Shown here: positions 1 to 9,780 of the stretch, in pieces
Layout of the letters: every line of letters starts with the position of its first letter
Numbering within the stretch: position 1 is the stretch's first letter
DNA from: Hofstenia miamia
Lineage: Eukaryota > Xenacoelomorpha > Acoela
Assembly (NCBI GenBank): GCA_004352715.1
Contig: SCFE01000056.1
Span: forward strand, 1-25,282
Reading direction: 5' to 3'
Length of the DNA stretch: 25,282 nucleotides
Made by a program: the position numbers and the translations under genes
Notes under the pieces: model-generated
The model's database searches: none
Told to the model about the DNA's origin: nothing
The model's input: only the letters and a program-made list of their open reading frames with translations

Positions 1-277
1 ATGACTGAATGTTTTTAGTGAAAAAGTGTTGTCAAGATAAAGTCCTTTACCTAACTCATTTAACTATGAAAAGTGCATAAATTTTAAGTTCAAGTGAAAA
101 AAATTATACTATCACCTGCAAGCACTTTATGCATTGATAGTCAAGTTGTATTCGAAAACTTCTATCCCCAATAGTAGCAGACTTTCTGTCTATTACATTA
201 TATTTAGAATAATTGCAATAACTTTAAATTGAATCTTTAATATAAATTAGTGTTTTCAACTGTCAGACGAAAATAAA
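1..277. other. AT-rich sequence beyond the gag breakpoint, no gene seen
   Basis: Gag similarity on the minus strand ends near 280-290. The minus frames here carry many stops and show no zinc knuckle, protease or pol motif, which should follow gag in an intact element. The retrotransposon is therefore broken at about 285, or its next part has diverged beyond recognition. Confidence 0.5.
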
Positions 278-1699
278 TTATGACATTTGTTTATTCTTGC
301 GTTGTTCTTGATCATAGCTTGAATATCCTCTGCCTTTCTGATCATCTTCTCTAATTTCAAATTGTGCTCTTATATTGTCAGGCATCCCTTTGCATATGTG
401 CAAAAAGAGGTCGTAATTTGAATAGTGGTTCTCTCTTGAGCTGAGTGTGACCAACCTCTCAACCTGTTGTATATAATTGCGAATGTCATCTGTCTTCTTC
501 ATCTTTGTTGCATTTAAAATTATTCTGTATTGATTTTTAAAACTTTTGTTTCTGTAATATTCTATGAAGTCGCCAATTAACAGTTCGTAGTCTGTTTTCG
601 TTTCTGGGTCTAACAGCAGGTAGTGCTGCACTGCCACTCCCGTCAGATATAGGGGGAATCTTGCTGCTGCTGAGTGTTGGCTCACTTTTCTTTCTGCCAT
701 CGTTAGCTCAAACATCTGGAGCCATTCCCCGAACGTTGGGTTGTAACCATCTACTCTGCCATTAAATTTTGGTAATGTGGCTTTACAAGGGATCATATTG
801 TTTCCCACTTCCTGGTTTAGTATTGAGTTGTTGTATTTTGGTTTCATGTTTTTTGTTGTCCCTTCTTCTTTTCGCAATTGTGTGGTTATTGCCTTTGTGA
901 TCTCGTCAATGAATTTCTTTTTTTCTACGTCATTCTCATCTTCCAAAGAATCTTCTGATAGGTGATCATGGAGTGGTGAAGCTTGTAATTCGCGTTCTTT
1001 TCTTCCTACGAACTGAAAGTTGTGGGACTGTATTTTGTCTTGTTCTTCTTTGGTCAGCTGCAATAGTCTCAGCTTGTCTTTCAACTGAGCTATTTCCTCT
1101 TGCCTCAGATCTTTATCTTCGATTAGTCGTCTGTTCTCTACTTCCAGCAAGTCCTGTTATGATTGTGCTGGCTGTTCATTCTTGCTTGTTTCGAGTCGAA
1201 TTATTTTACTCTTCAGTTGTGTTATCTCTGCGGCTTGTATATCATTGTCTTGTATTAGCTGCTGGTTTGTTATCTCTAATACATTATTCTTTTCTTGCAG
1301 AAGCTGATTTTGTTCCAGAAATCTACTATTTGATTCTGTTAGTTGCTTCGTGAGTGCCTTAATCTCGTTCTGGAATACTTCACTTTGCTCAATTAGTCTG
1401 GTATCCATATCAACTTGGATATTCCTGATTGTTTCCACACTTGCCAGCTCAATGTCTTCTATCCTTTTTGTTAGTAAACCAATTTCTTCTCGTAAGAGTT
1501 TCTTGGTTTCGTTATTTTTTCTCAGAATTTCCATAATCTCTGGGGTTCCCGGTTCAGAAGAGGATTCCTGTCTTATTGACTCTGGGGTTTGGGTTGCTTC
1601 GGAATTCCTTGGGTATGATGACGATCGTGTCACCATAGGGGTGGTGGTTTTCAGTATCGCTTTCTTTGCGCTTCCTCTCTTACTTTTGTTGTTTGTCAT
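278..1699 (-). pseudogene. gag: Ty3/gypsy-type gag polyprotein, broken copy 1
   Basis: Structural protein gene of an LTR retrotransposon, whose product would form the cytoplasmic particle that packages element RNA. The most likely start is the ATG at 1699-1697, because its product begins with a basic Lys/Ser/Thr-rich stretch like copy 2 at 21719. The order is: basic tail; long coiled coil with E/Q/L heptads (about 1480-1000); an acidic linker; then a retrotransposon gag core (about 785-330) with LPKFNGRVDGY, FGEWLQMFE and ARFPLYLTGVA. One in-frame TAA (1159-1157) splits the gene, and the reading frame is the same on both sides. The C-terminus ends in a Gln/Lys-rich tail at 278 without a CCHC knuckle, so the copy is truncated. 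It lies in the right place and orientation behind the LTR and primer site at 1906-3069. Family assignment is confident; whether the TAA is a decay mutation is inferred. Confidence 0.85.
1016..1279 (-). repeat. Two tandem 44-codon coiled-coil modules within gag
   Basis: Module A (1279-1148) reads LEITNQQLIQDND...EITQLKSKI...NEQ. Module B (1147-1016) reads LEVENRRLIEDKD...EIAQLKDKL...EEQ. The L/E/N, LI.D.D, EI.QLK.K and EQ positions line up at a constant offset of 44 residues (132 bp). Copy 2 at 21719-22258 has only one such module between its equivalents of RL.EQ..VFQ and LKDK. The in-frame TAA sits at the end of module A. Similarity is moderate, so this is an old duplication or convergent coiled-coil sequence. 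Confidence 0.65.
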
Positions 1700-1848
1700 T
1701 GTTTCTTGATGTCGTAGTGGCTTTCCAGTTTGGTTACGATTCAAGAGTCCAGTTTGCACTTGTTGCGGTTAAGGTTTTCTGCCTTTGCTGACTTTGTATT
1801 TCCGTTCACTGCTCTGTTGCTTCCTTTTTCCTTTTCCTTTGAGTTGTT

Positions 1849-1911
1849 TCAGAGTTTTGAAAGAGTATCACTGTGTGTTTCCTCTCCTTTGACTTTGTTC
1901 TTATTTGTCAT
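1849..1911 (-). other. Short upstream open frame starting inside the primer-binding site
   Basis: The ATG at 1911-1909 lies inside the primer-binding site and opens 20 codons (MTNKNKVKGEETHS...) before a TGA at 1851-1849. Its beginning resembles the start of gag at 1699 (MTNNKSKRG...), and the DNA is also similar, so the leader may hold a duplicated gag start. The two ATGs are in different frames. After the TGA the same frame stays open and Lys/Asn-rich for about 40 codons. Translation is not shown. Confidence 0.4.
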
Positions 1912-1919
1912 GGTCGCCA
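1906..1919 (-). promoter_or_regulatory. Retrotransposon primer-binding site, tRNA-Arg type
   Basis: Directly after the LTR, with no spacer, the minus strand reads TGGCGACCATGACA. The 3' end of arthropod tRNA-Arg(UCG), recalled as ...TGTCACGGTCGCCA, would predict TGGCGACCGTGACA, so 13 of 14 bases match. The tRNA sequence is from memory. tRNA-Arg priming is known for the mdg1/412 group of Ty3/gypsy elements. The site fixes the LTR boundary at 1920 and shows that the element runs on the minus strand. Confidence 0.8.
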
Positions 1920-3069
1920 TGTAACATCCTCCACCTGGCCTATTTGCACCGTGTATTATTGCTAATAACTATCACTCAGTAAATTGTGGGTGAGGAGTTA
2001 CTATATTAATGAATCGCCAAGCTTTTCCTCTCTACTTAACTAGCTAGGTTAATTGAGTACTAATCATCACTATTTAGGTGACGATGCCGTGTGACGTTTC
2101 CTCTTTGAATCATCTGTGGGCTACTGCCCAAAGCCGATCTCCACATCACAGTTCCTCTCCTTCATGAACGATTGACTGAATCCACTGCACCATCTCAGCT
2201 CAACGAGGACTAATTATGTGTACCTTACTTTAGCTCAGTGCGTGCACTCATGTCAAGTTGTAACTGACTTAAACTCAATTTTGTAAAGTGTTTGTTGGTT
2301 TGATTAAGTAAAGCAACCGGGCATTGACACTAACTGCATTTAAATAATATTAAAGTAGCCATTACCGTAAAATTACTGGCTTTGTAAATTAATTAATAGA
2401 TTGCAGTTTCCTATACTTACATTTAATAACAATACATGTAAGGTCATTTATTCGGTCGATTATAGTCAAGTCTCCTACTATTAAGAATAGATATATATTC
2501 CTAGGGTTCGACTATCCAGTCGTTTCAAGCATCTATTATTTCATACATGTATAGATCGATAGTCAGACTAAGCAAGAATCGAAAAACTCCTAACCGTAAC
2601 ATAAGTGCGGTTTCATGACTGGCACAAGGACCCTTCGAATCGATCCCGTGATGGAATCCAGCCACTACTCGACACAACTTGCTTAGCTGAACATTTTATT
2701 AAATATCAAACCAGATAAATGAAGAATGAAAAATAAAATAAACTCTGAAGAATTTATTGTTCATCAAATTTCTCTTAAATTCTCAGCTATTTATTTAAAA
2801 GTTTTAAAGTACCTGCTGATTTTGAATTTCAAATAAATCTTCTGCCAATATGGCTGTTCTTACATAAGCGTAATTTTGCTTGATACAATTTGTCAAATAA
2901 TACTTAATCAGCTACAGTAATTTTCTTAGAGTGTGCAATATTGTGACTTAGTTGCATCTTACAAAATAAATAAGATAATTAACTAAATTTTACAATCATA
3001 ATTCCGATCACTATTAATCATTCGAAGTTAATCTTTGTTTGCAGCTTAGTTCTTTTGGATGATGCTACA
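1920..3069 (-). repeat. Long terminal repeat, copy 1 (5' LTR of the minus-strand element)
   Basis: This 1150-bp repeat begins TGTAACATC and ends GATGCTACA on the plus strand, an imperfect inverted repeat with TG...CA termini as usual for LTRs. A near-full-length copy lies at 17973-19120 in the same orientation, differing by roughly 5 percent by eye and more in the first 130 bp. It touches the primer site at 1919, so for the minus-strand element it is the upstream LTR and would carry the promoter. No TATA box or polyadenylation site could be assigned with confidence. The partner LTR and target duplication are not in view. Confidence 0.9.
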
Positions 3070-5089
3070 TTTGCATGTGTTAGTAACAACTATTCTAAAA
3101 TCAATTTGAATCTTTTAAACAATTCTTAAATTCTCAGTATGTAATATGATAAGGAAATCTTAAACTGAGCATGCTTCAAATAAGATTGGGTTTTTTACAT
3201 GTAGAAAATAATGGAAATCATCATCAATAGGCAAGCATATGTTGTTTGTTTGTACAAATTACTATAAAAACTGTAAGCAAGTTTCAGAGTGTTGATAAAA
3301 TAATTTGCTTGTATCAAATTACAAATGCAAATGGAAAGCTAAAATGGTCAGGCACATGAGTAGTGTTCAGGTACCCGTGGTGCATTTACTGGCCTTCAGG
3401 GGGCTGACTTCATTATTCTGCCATTTATATCAGCATCTGCATTAGTGTTATGCCCTTTTCATGAAAGTGTGTCTTTAGGATAGGTATATAAATAGAGGTT
3501 TTTCTCCACTTAGCTTTCCCATTAATAACTTATGTCACTAAACACCTGAATAGCTGACCATAGGTTAACCACCTATTTTAGATCCAAATTCTTGTATGGT
3601 ACTCAACATAATAATTGTGGACCTTCAACTGTCATCTTTTTGTGGGCCACATTAGTTGCTCACATGTATCCATGATCATGCAGTTATTTATATTTAGAGC
3701 TATTTATATGTAGGCTACATAAAAAGTTGAAATGGCCAGGGTGCCTGAAATCCTTTATTAATGTTTCAAATAACAAGAGCAATCAATATACAAATTAGAT
3801 AAAGGTAAGCAACACTGGGATGCATTGCACAATACCATATAAACCACAACCACTGAGAGAGTTCATGATTCACAGCTATTTGCATAGTAAATGGTGATTG
3901 CTGCTGGATATCAATCCTTCTTGATTTCATTGTTCAGCTTTAGGTTTTGACCCTCTCATCTACTGCTGTCAACATTCTAAATGGAAGTTGGTTAATTATT
4001 TAGAAGCAAAGTAATTACAATTGTGATTAACAACTTAAATAATTGTAATAACTTGGATGGCAGAAGTGTGTTGGAATCTCACTAGTCACAATGAAATACA
4101 TATTGACTAAGAAAAGTAATAGTTAAAGCTAATTATGGTCAATCTCTAACAGGTGGGGACCCTACATTAGATTTGATGTCTGGCAGTCAAGCTTTGAATA
4201 GATGAAAATGTCATATTTTAATGTCTCATTGATGTATTTCATATTATTCTGCCATAATAAGAAATACTTTTCACACAAGAATGCATGTGATTTAGTATTT
4301 GTTAGATAGAAATATGGATTTTGTCAATACTAAACTCTGTTCGTAAGTAAATTGAAACTGAAAAATCTAGGTTTAAAGTTGCATTTTCTCATAATTGGAA
4401 TATTTTTCAATAAACAAAATTAACATCCTTTAGATGTAAAGTTTGGCATCAGCAATTTTTGTATTTGTTTATATTATGAAAAAAATTGCCTAAGACTATG
4501 ACATGTTCTTTCTTTACAATCTCTCTTCAATATAAACTAGATAAGTGTCAGGATATGATGAATCAATATATTAATACCTTGACAATTCTATTCATTTTGT
4601 ATTGAAAATCAAAACTTGATGATAATATTCTGCTTAGCAATGTTCATGTATCCATTATCTATATCTAAATTTTTTACATGTCAATTGATTAAATGCATAT
4701 ATTAAGCACATGGGCTAGAATATATTATTTGTTAAAATTTAATTCATTTAAATTAAGAAATTGTAATAAATGAAATTAATCGGTTAACATTTTGGCAAAT
4801 TGTCAAGAACAAAAAGAGTTTAGTTCTGATCTGGCAGAAGATTAAAATGTCCAAAGCACTTGCTTAAAATAAAATTATTTTACTAAATGGTAGAAAAAAA
4901 GAAGTACTGGAAAGTTGTTTATTAAAAATCTCCTAATATTAAATTTGCTACTTCAACTGCTGAACTTTTCTGCTTGAATCAAATAGCTTACTTTAAACTA
5001 TTTCAAACTTATTTAGTATTCCACTTAGTTCAAGCTATAAAATTCTATCGTATGTTATGTATTTTATCTTTCACATAATTACTTCTGTA
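3070..5089. other. AT-rich DNA without recognised genes
   Basis: About 2 kb with stops in all frames, short homopolymers and no long repeats. I saw no splice-flanked coding stretch, RNA gene or transposon end that I could defend. Confidence 0.5.
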
Positions 5090-5455
5090 TGCGCATTAGG
5101 TTGGTACTTTTTATCAACATAACAATATGAACAAAAATTTAGCATGAATGAGGTATGAAGATTAATAACATTAGATGGGTCATTTAAAATTTTCTCATAT
5201 TTACATTAAAATATTTATCTGAGTTTTTGTTATGAAAGCAAGTATAATATTTTATCATTTAGTCTAGATTACAACTCAATAAACAACTGATAAAACTAAA
5301 TTTTGATGTCTCTTTTGATATAATTGATATGTATACCTCATTCATGCTAAATTTTTTGTTTATATTGTCATAACGATTTGCTATGTCGATCTCAAGGTTC
5401 CCTATGTTGGTTTCAAGATTTTGTATGTTGATAAAAAGTACCAACCTGCGCATTA
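5090..5455. mobile_element. Short non-autonomous DNA transposon with TIRs and a perfect 9-bp target duplication (Merlin-like?)
   Basis: The element is 348 bp (5099-5446). It starts GGTTGGTACTTTTTATC and ends with the 23-base reverse complement of its first 23 bases (5424-5446). It is flanked on both sides by TGCGCATTA (5090-5098 and 5447-5455), a perfect 9-bp direct repeat. The inverted similarity continues inward: 5122-5156 pairs with 5333-5368, but the right arm carries an extra 55 bp (5369-5423). Termini starting with GG plus an 8-9-bp duplication fit the Merlin superfamily; mutator-like elements are the alternative. A minus-strand open frame of 93 codons (5259-5540) runs across the right end. 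It includes heptad-like INIQNLETNIGNLEIDI, but I see no transposase motif. Confidence 0.75.
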
Positions 5456-6589
5456 TGTTACTCCATAGTGTTATATTTACACTATCATATTTGATCTTAG
5501 TTATATTAATTAAGATAGATGCAAGCTTAAGTAACTTCAATGATTGGGATTAGTAAAAATTTTAGCTTAATTCCAAGTATTATGGCTCATCTTGCCAACA
5601 AGGCCATCATGCATACTAGGTTAAATTGTAGAAGTTTTAATTACTTGTACTATCAACAGCCTTTGCATTTAACAATGTTAGTAATAATGTATACCAACAC
5701 TAAGTAAAAATATTTATATGTAATGGTATCATTTGCAGTGAATGCTCAGTTGCAATTTGAGAAATAAAGTTTGATAGAGAAATACATGATTGCTTTCATT
5801 TTGTTAAATTATACTTTTAATATGCTTACATTGGTATTAAAGTTATTGAAGTTGTTATTAAATGCTAAGATCTATTGGTCATTTTTCACTCATTTACTAA
5901 ATGAGTACTTTTAATCTTCTAAATTAAGTGCTACCTCACATCAGCTAAACTAGTAAAACCTTATTTATCAAGCAAAAAACTGTGATCTTAAACCCCAATA
6001 GCAAAGCCACATGGGCGTTTTCGTTATTTTACGTTTTTGGTGGCAAAGTCAGGTAACTTACAATTTGAATTCTTCAAGTCATTACTTAAATTATTATTTT
6101 ACCAAAATGCCACCAAACTATATCAATAAAGGGAACTACCAACATGTGTAGCTTAAAGGTTTGTTTACATAAGAGAACTATTTTCTGTTCAGTGTTCCCA
6201 ATTAATGTTGCGAGCTTTGTTTTGCTTGTTCCCTTTACGTGTATTACAATATAGCTATTAGATACATGCAAATATATCCAAATCTGATTAAGGCATGCAA
6301 AGTCATTGGTCGTGGAGTCGAAAAATTTTGAAGGTTAATTTCCGATCTTACCCAGACCTAATTTTTGCAATAACCCATTGCAAAAGACAAAATAATTCTG
6401 TAGTTGAAAACTGATGCTATTCTGAAATTATACAGTTTTCTGAAATCATTTAGAACATTATTATTGAGTAACAAATGGCATTGTACTTTATGAAGTATTA
6501 TAATATGTAGTATTATGCGCATAAGATTTTTTATGAGGGCTATTAGTTGATTTAGTAAAATTTTTCTTGGAACATTGCATAGTGACGCT
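5456..6589. other. AT-rich DNA, no gene; small patch related to the 9665 repeat
   Basis: There is no coding evidence. At 6012-6045 (GGGCGTTTTCGTTATTTTAC, then a TTTGGTGGCA-like stretch) and, inverted, at 6098-6115 (CCAAAATGCCACCAAAC) there are pieces resembling the 24-bp tandem repeat at 9665-9770. Confidence 0.4.
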
Positions 6590-7007
6590 TACATTAGTTG
6601 AGCTGGGCCCCAGTCGGTCGAGCTGCCACCGACGTATTTTAGGGCAGCTAGCCACTGAAAAATTTAGACGGTTGAGCCGATTGATTGCTAAAACTACATC
6701 AAAACAAAGGAAATTTTCATAAAAAGGAAACTGCATTTAACGTCGTTGATGTGGTAGTGACGTTTAAAATTGATTAGATTATGTGTTATTAATCAGATTG
6801 CCTGTAAGTGCGCGATGAACTTTTCGAAGATCGATATTTTCACAATACTGCTTGCATCATATACGGTTTTTACAGGGCTATAGGAATATTATACAGTCTA
6901 ATCCAGTTCTATAGATGTCACTCAGCCGGCTGCACCGCCGCCGCTGAAATCATGGGTCTGCGCCGTAGTTTAGTCGGCTGATTGCGGCGCCCACCTCTAG
7001 ACATTAG
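6590..7007. mobile_element. hAT-like non-autonomous element, 402 bp, GC-rich ends
   Basis: The left end 6598-6608 reads TTGAGCTGGGC. The right end 6989-6999, reverse-complemented, reads TAGAGGTGGGC. These match at 9 of 11 positions and resemble the CAGAGGTGGGC-type ends of hAT transposons. Flanking octamers TACATTAG (6590-6597) and GACATTAG (7000-7007) match at 7 of 8 positions, the size expected for hAT target duplications. GC-rich stretches just inside both ends are further related in inverted orientation. No transposase frame is present. A minus open frame here (6488-6736) straddles the boundary and is not convincing. Confidence 0.65.
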
Positions 7008-7583
7008 GGATGGGTATAAATTGCTTATATGAAACTTACTGTGGCAAATACATATATTCAATCAATAAATTTTTGGTGATTCATAATAAATTTCTATATT
7101 TTTTGCCTGAAATTTTATACGTTAAATTTTTACAGCATAATGTGGCCAATATAGAAAGTCTGATATTTTTGTGTGTCAATTTTCGCATTAATTTAATCTA
7201 GGGATATGCCGAAATTTTGTATCTAATAAAATAGGCAATTACACAGCCGGATTCGGGAAATTTAACTTCTTTACCAGATTTTTCAAGATAGCTAAATTCT
7301 GAGATTAAGTTTGATTTTTAAAATGGAATTTTCGAGAAAAAAACTATATTTTTTCTATGATACACAAGTTGTCATCCAACAAAAGAAAATTTTCTGATAT
7401 ATCAGGACGTAGTCTATTTCGTTGACTTGACAATACATTTTAATGTGTGCTGACTACTTGCTCACTACCGACTCTTTATCAAAATATTTATTTTCATCCA
7501 CACGAGGTTGCTCTTCTGTAATAATTGAACTATTTGCTATCCGTATCAGGTATATTCAATTTACTATCCGGATCCCATCCCTA
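7005..7583. mobile_element. Second hAT-like non-autonomous element, 579 bp
   Basis: The left end 7005-7014 reads TAGGGATGGG and the right end 7574-7583 is its exact reverse complement. Including the two bases outside, the match is ATTAGGGATGGG on both sides. With a small gap, further inverted similarity follows (TATAAATTG...TATA against TAGTAAATTG...TATA). TAGGGATG-type ends are typical of Ac-like hAT elements. No 8-bp duplication is visible, even after removing the neighbouring element. The 402-bp element to the left has its target duplication overlapping the TAG of this end, so it probably inserted into the tip of this one. Confidence 0.55.
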
Positions 7584-8214
7584 ATTTAATCACAATTTGA
7601 TTTTTCAGTGAATTTAAATTTGGAATGATTCAGTTGGCTTAGGTATAGTTTTATGAAAATTATAATTAAAAGTAGTAATATCAATCATTATTATTGTTTA
7701 CATCACTGTGGTATTTATACTCTGCATTGAAAATAATAAGTAAGTCTACAAATACATATATGTATATCATTTTCCGCTAATCCCAACGTGCATACCACTG
7801 GAATCCAGCTACTACACCAAACAGTAACATAACTAATACCAAGCGTGCTAGTTTGATACATTTTCATGTTAATGAATTTTGCTAATTATGTTTATAAATT
7901 TTTTTTATGAATACATCATAAATTTTTTCATTTTAATTTATTGCTTAAAAGGAAACAAATACATTATGTAGCCTTGACTACTGCTTTTCATGTGTACATA
8001 TATCGCGGGTAAGGGTAACGTAAAATTAACCTAATATATGTATATATATATATATATGCGTGTAGGGGCACAAGAAAACATAACATTTGGGAAAATTGTA
8101 TGAAATTTTTTTGTTTAAATTTCAACACTTCAGTATATGCTACTTCAAATGAATCAAGAAAAAATGTTATATTCATTAGCGTCTTGGTAATATGGACAGT
8201 TGAAAATAGGTTAC
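7584..8214. other. AT-rich DNA with a TA microsatellite, no gene
   Basis: Contains a (TA)n tract at about 8032-8057. The minus open frame at 7988-8218 is a translation of AT-rich and TA-repeat sequence and is not credible. Confidence 0.5.
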
Positions 8215-8490
8215 TCATCTCTGTACAGTCATTTCTATAGTCAGTAGGTAAGTAGCAGTAAACAAATAACTACATTGGCCTCCAGAGTTATGAGAGCACC
8301 CACAGATAGCTGTCTTGAAGTTAGATACAATCATTTCGTCCTTTAGATCAACAGATCTTTTGTCTATAGTATTAGTAGCACCCACAGTACTGCTAGATTC
8401 ATCAGTGTTAGAGGAGTGAGAAATGTATCCAGATGCCTTAACAGGAGTAGAACGTGTAGTAAGAAATTCTGATTTTAGGATGTTCTGTTC
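8215..8490 (-). other. Unassigned open frame of 91 codons, possible exon or gene fragment
   Basis: A minus-strand frame is open from just after the TAA ending at 8491 to a TGA at 8217-8215. The product is Ser/Thr-rich (KSEFLTTRSTPVKASGY...), then has VDLKDEMIVSNFKTAICGC, a Cys/Gly patch CGCSHNSGGQC, and a hydrophobic stretch YLFTATYLLTIEM. The only internal ATGs come late (DEM, IEM), so a normal start is missing, as in an internal exon. I could not find convincing splice sites: the possible acceptor upstream (CCTAAAATCAG) lacks a pyrimidine tract. I recognise no family. The composition looks more protein-like than neighbouring frames, but chance is possible. Confidence 0.3.
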
Positions 8491-8652
8491 TTATTAAAAG
8501 GTCGTGAGGTTAAATTGTTTTGAATTTAGATGACTTCTTAAGTGCTCATTAGTTATCTTTCCCAGATGTAAGCTTAGTCTCCCCATGATTTATTGAAATC
8601 ATAACAGGTGCATTTGTAAATACATGTAAAGGATGAAACTAAGTTTTTTGTG

Positions 8653-8689
8653 ATCTATCTATCTATCTATCTATTATCTATCTATATAT

Positions 8690-8759
<70 letters not shown>

Positions 8760-8770
8760 TATATGTATAT
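8653..8770. repeat. Compound microsatellite (CTAT)n then (TA)n
   Basis: Five or six CTAT units lead into about 90 bp of near-pure TA repeat, with a few TTTATA interruptions at the end. Confidence 0.95.
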
Positions 8771-9664
8771 TAATGTGTATAAGCATTTTTATATTCATTT
8801 TTATATTTAGAAGTCAAGTCTGATTGCGAAGACTGATTAGGCTTTATTATAGTGCTGTAAAAATTTTTACATAGTAAATACACGTGGTTTTTTATCTACG
8901 AGGTGCTTTTAATCATTATTTAGTTTATTTAGGTAGAAATGTAGTAAAAGAAAGTTTATTTTGAAATGCTGATCAGTTTTATTAATTTTAATGAATTATA
9001 AATTACGTGATTAAAACTGCTTATAATATATTACTTGCCTTTGTTTAGATGTTGTACCTACCTCATTCCCACTAAAGTTGCAGAAACGTTTTCTATATTG
9101 AGGTTTTCAAAAAATTGTGATTATTTTATTTTGAATATATTTTAGGGAATTTTTGAAAATTGGTTTTTCATTACTTCTTTCAGTGCAAAGTCAACACGCA
9201 CTGGGAATTTCATTAGTAATTATCAACCCAACTTTTTTAATTTCAATGCATATAAAGTAAGACCAATTTTAAATATTAAATAAGCTATTATTTAAACTAA
9301 ATTACACAATGATCATCAGTTCAAGAGAATTTGACAATTGAAACTTTTTATACAATCTATAATAAATTGAATTTAGTGCAATATAATAGATTGCTCATTG
9401 CCAACGCGATATTAGTGCTATATTATGCATTTAATTATTTTAGGCTTGTTCATAGAAATATTTTACGCTATAAAGATTTCATTTGTATGTGATTGAGACA
9501 AGTGCACATTATAGTATTGCTGCTAATTTGTTACTAACATAATATCATTGAATTATGGAAGATAATATTTTACTATTGCTCTTAATTACATTTTGTTGAT
9601 GACTATATATTTTAAGATGTGGCAATTAGGGCGTATTTTATTTCATTTTGCTATGTGAATATAG
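8771..9664. other. AT-rich DNA, nothing recognised
   Basis: Stops in all frames; no repeat or RNA structure that I could support. Confidence 0.5.
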
Positions 9665-9780
9665 GTGGCATTTTGGTTATTTTGTCATGTAGCATTTTGG
9701 TGGCATTTTCATAATTTACTACGTGGCATTTTCGTGATTTTGCCATGTGGCATTTTCGTGATTTTGTTATGTAGCAGAAA
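9665..9780. repeat. Tandem repeat, 24-bp unit GTGGCATTTTCGTGATTTTG+CCAT
   Basis: Four diverged copies begin at 9665, 9689, 9723 and 9747, followed by a partial GTAGCA at 9771. Copy 2 has 10 extra bases. The unit is a multiple of three, so the plus frame stays open for 63 codons (FVILPCGI-type repeats), but this follows from the repeat and is not evidence of a gene. Related pieces lie at 6012-6045 and inverted at 6098-6115. Confidence 0.8.

Noticed and set aside
777-1924. Plus-strand open frames of 60-126 codons opposite gag
   Set aside because: They are antisense shadows of the long minus-strand gag frames, rich in Leu/Ser/Phe as expected from reverse reading of Lys/Glu/Gln codons.
8653-8770. 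CRISPR-like or other functional array
   Set aside because: Repeats are simple CTAT/TA units without unique spacers, i.e. an ordinary microsatellite.
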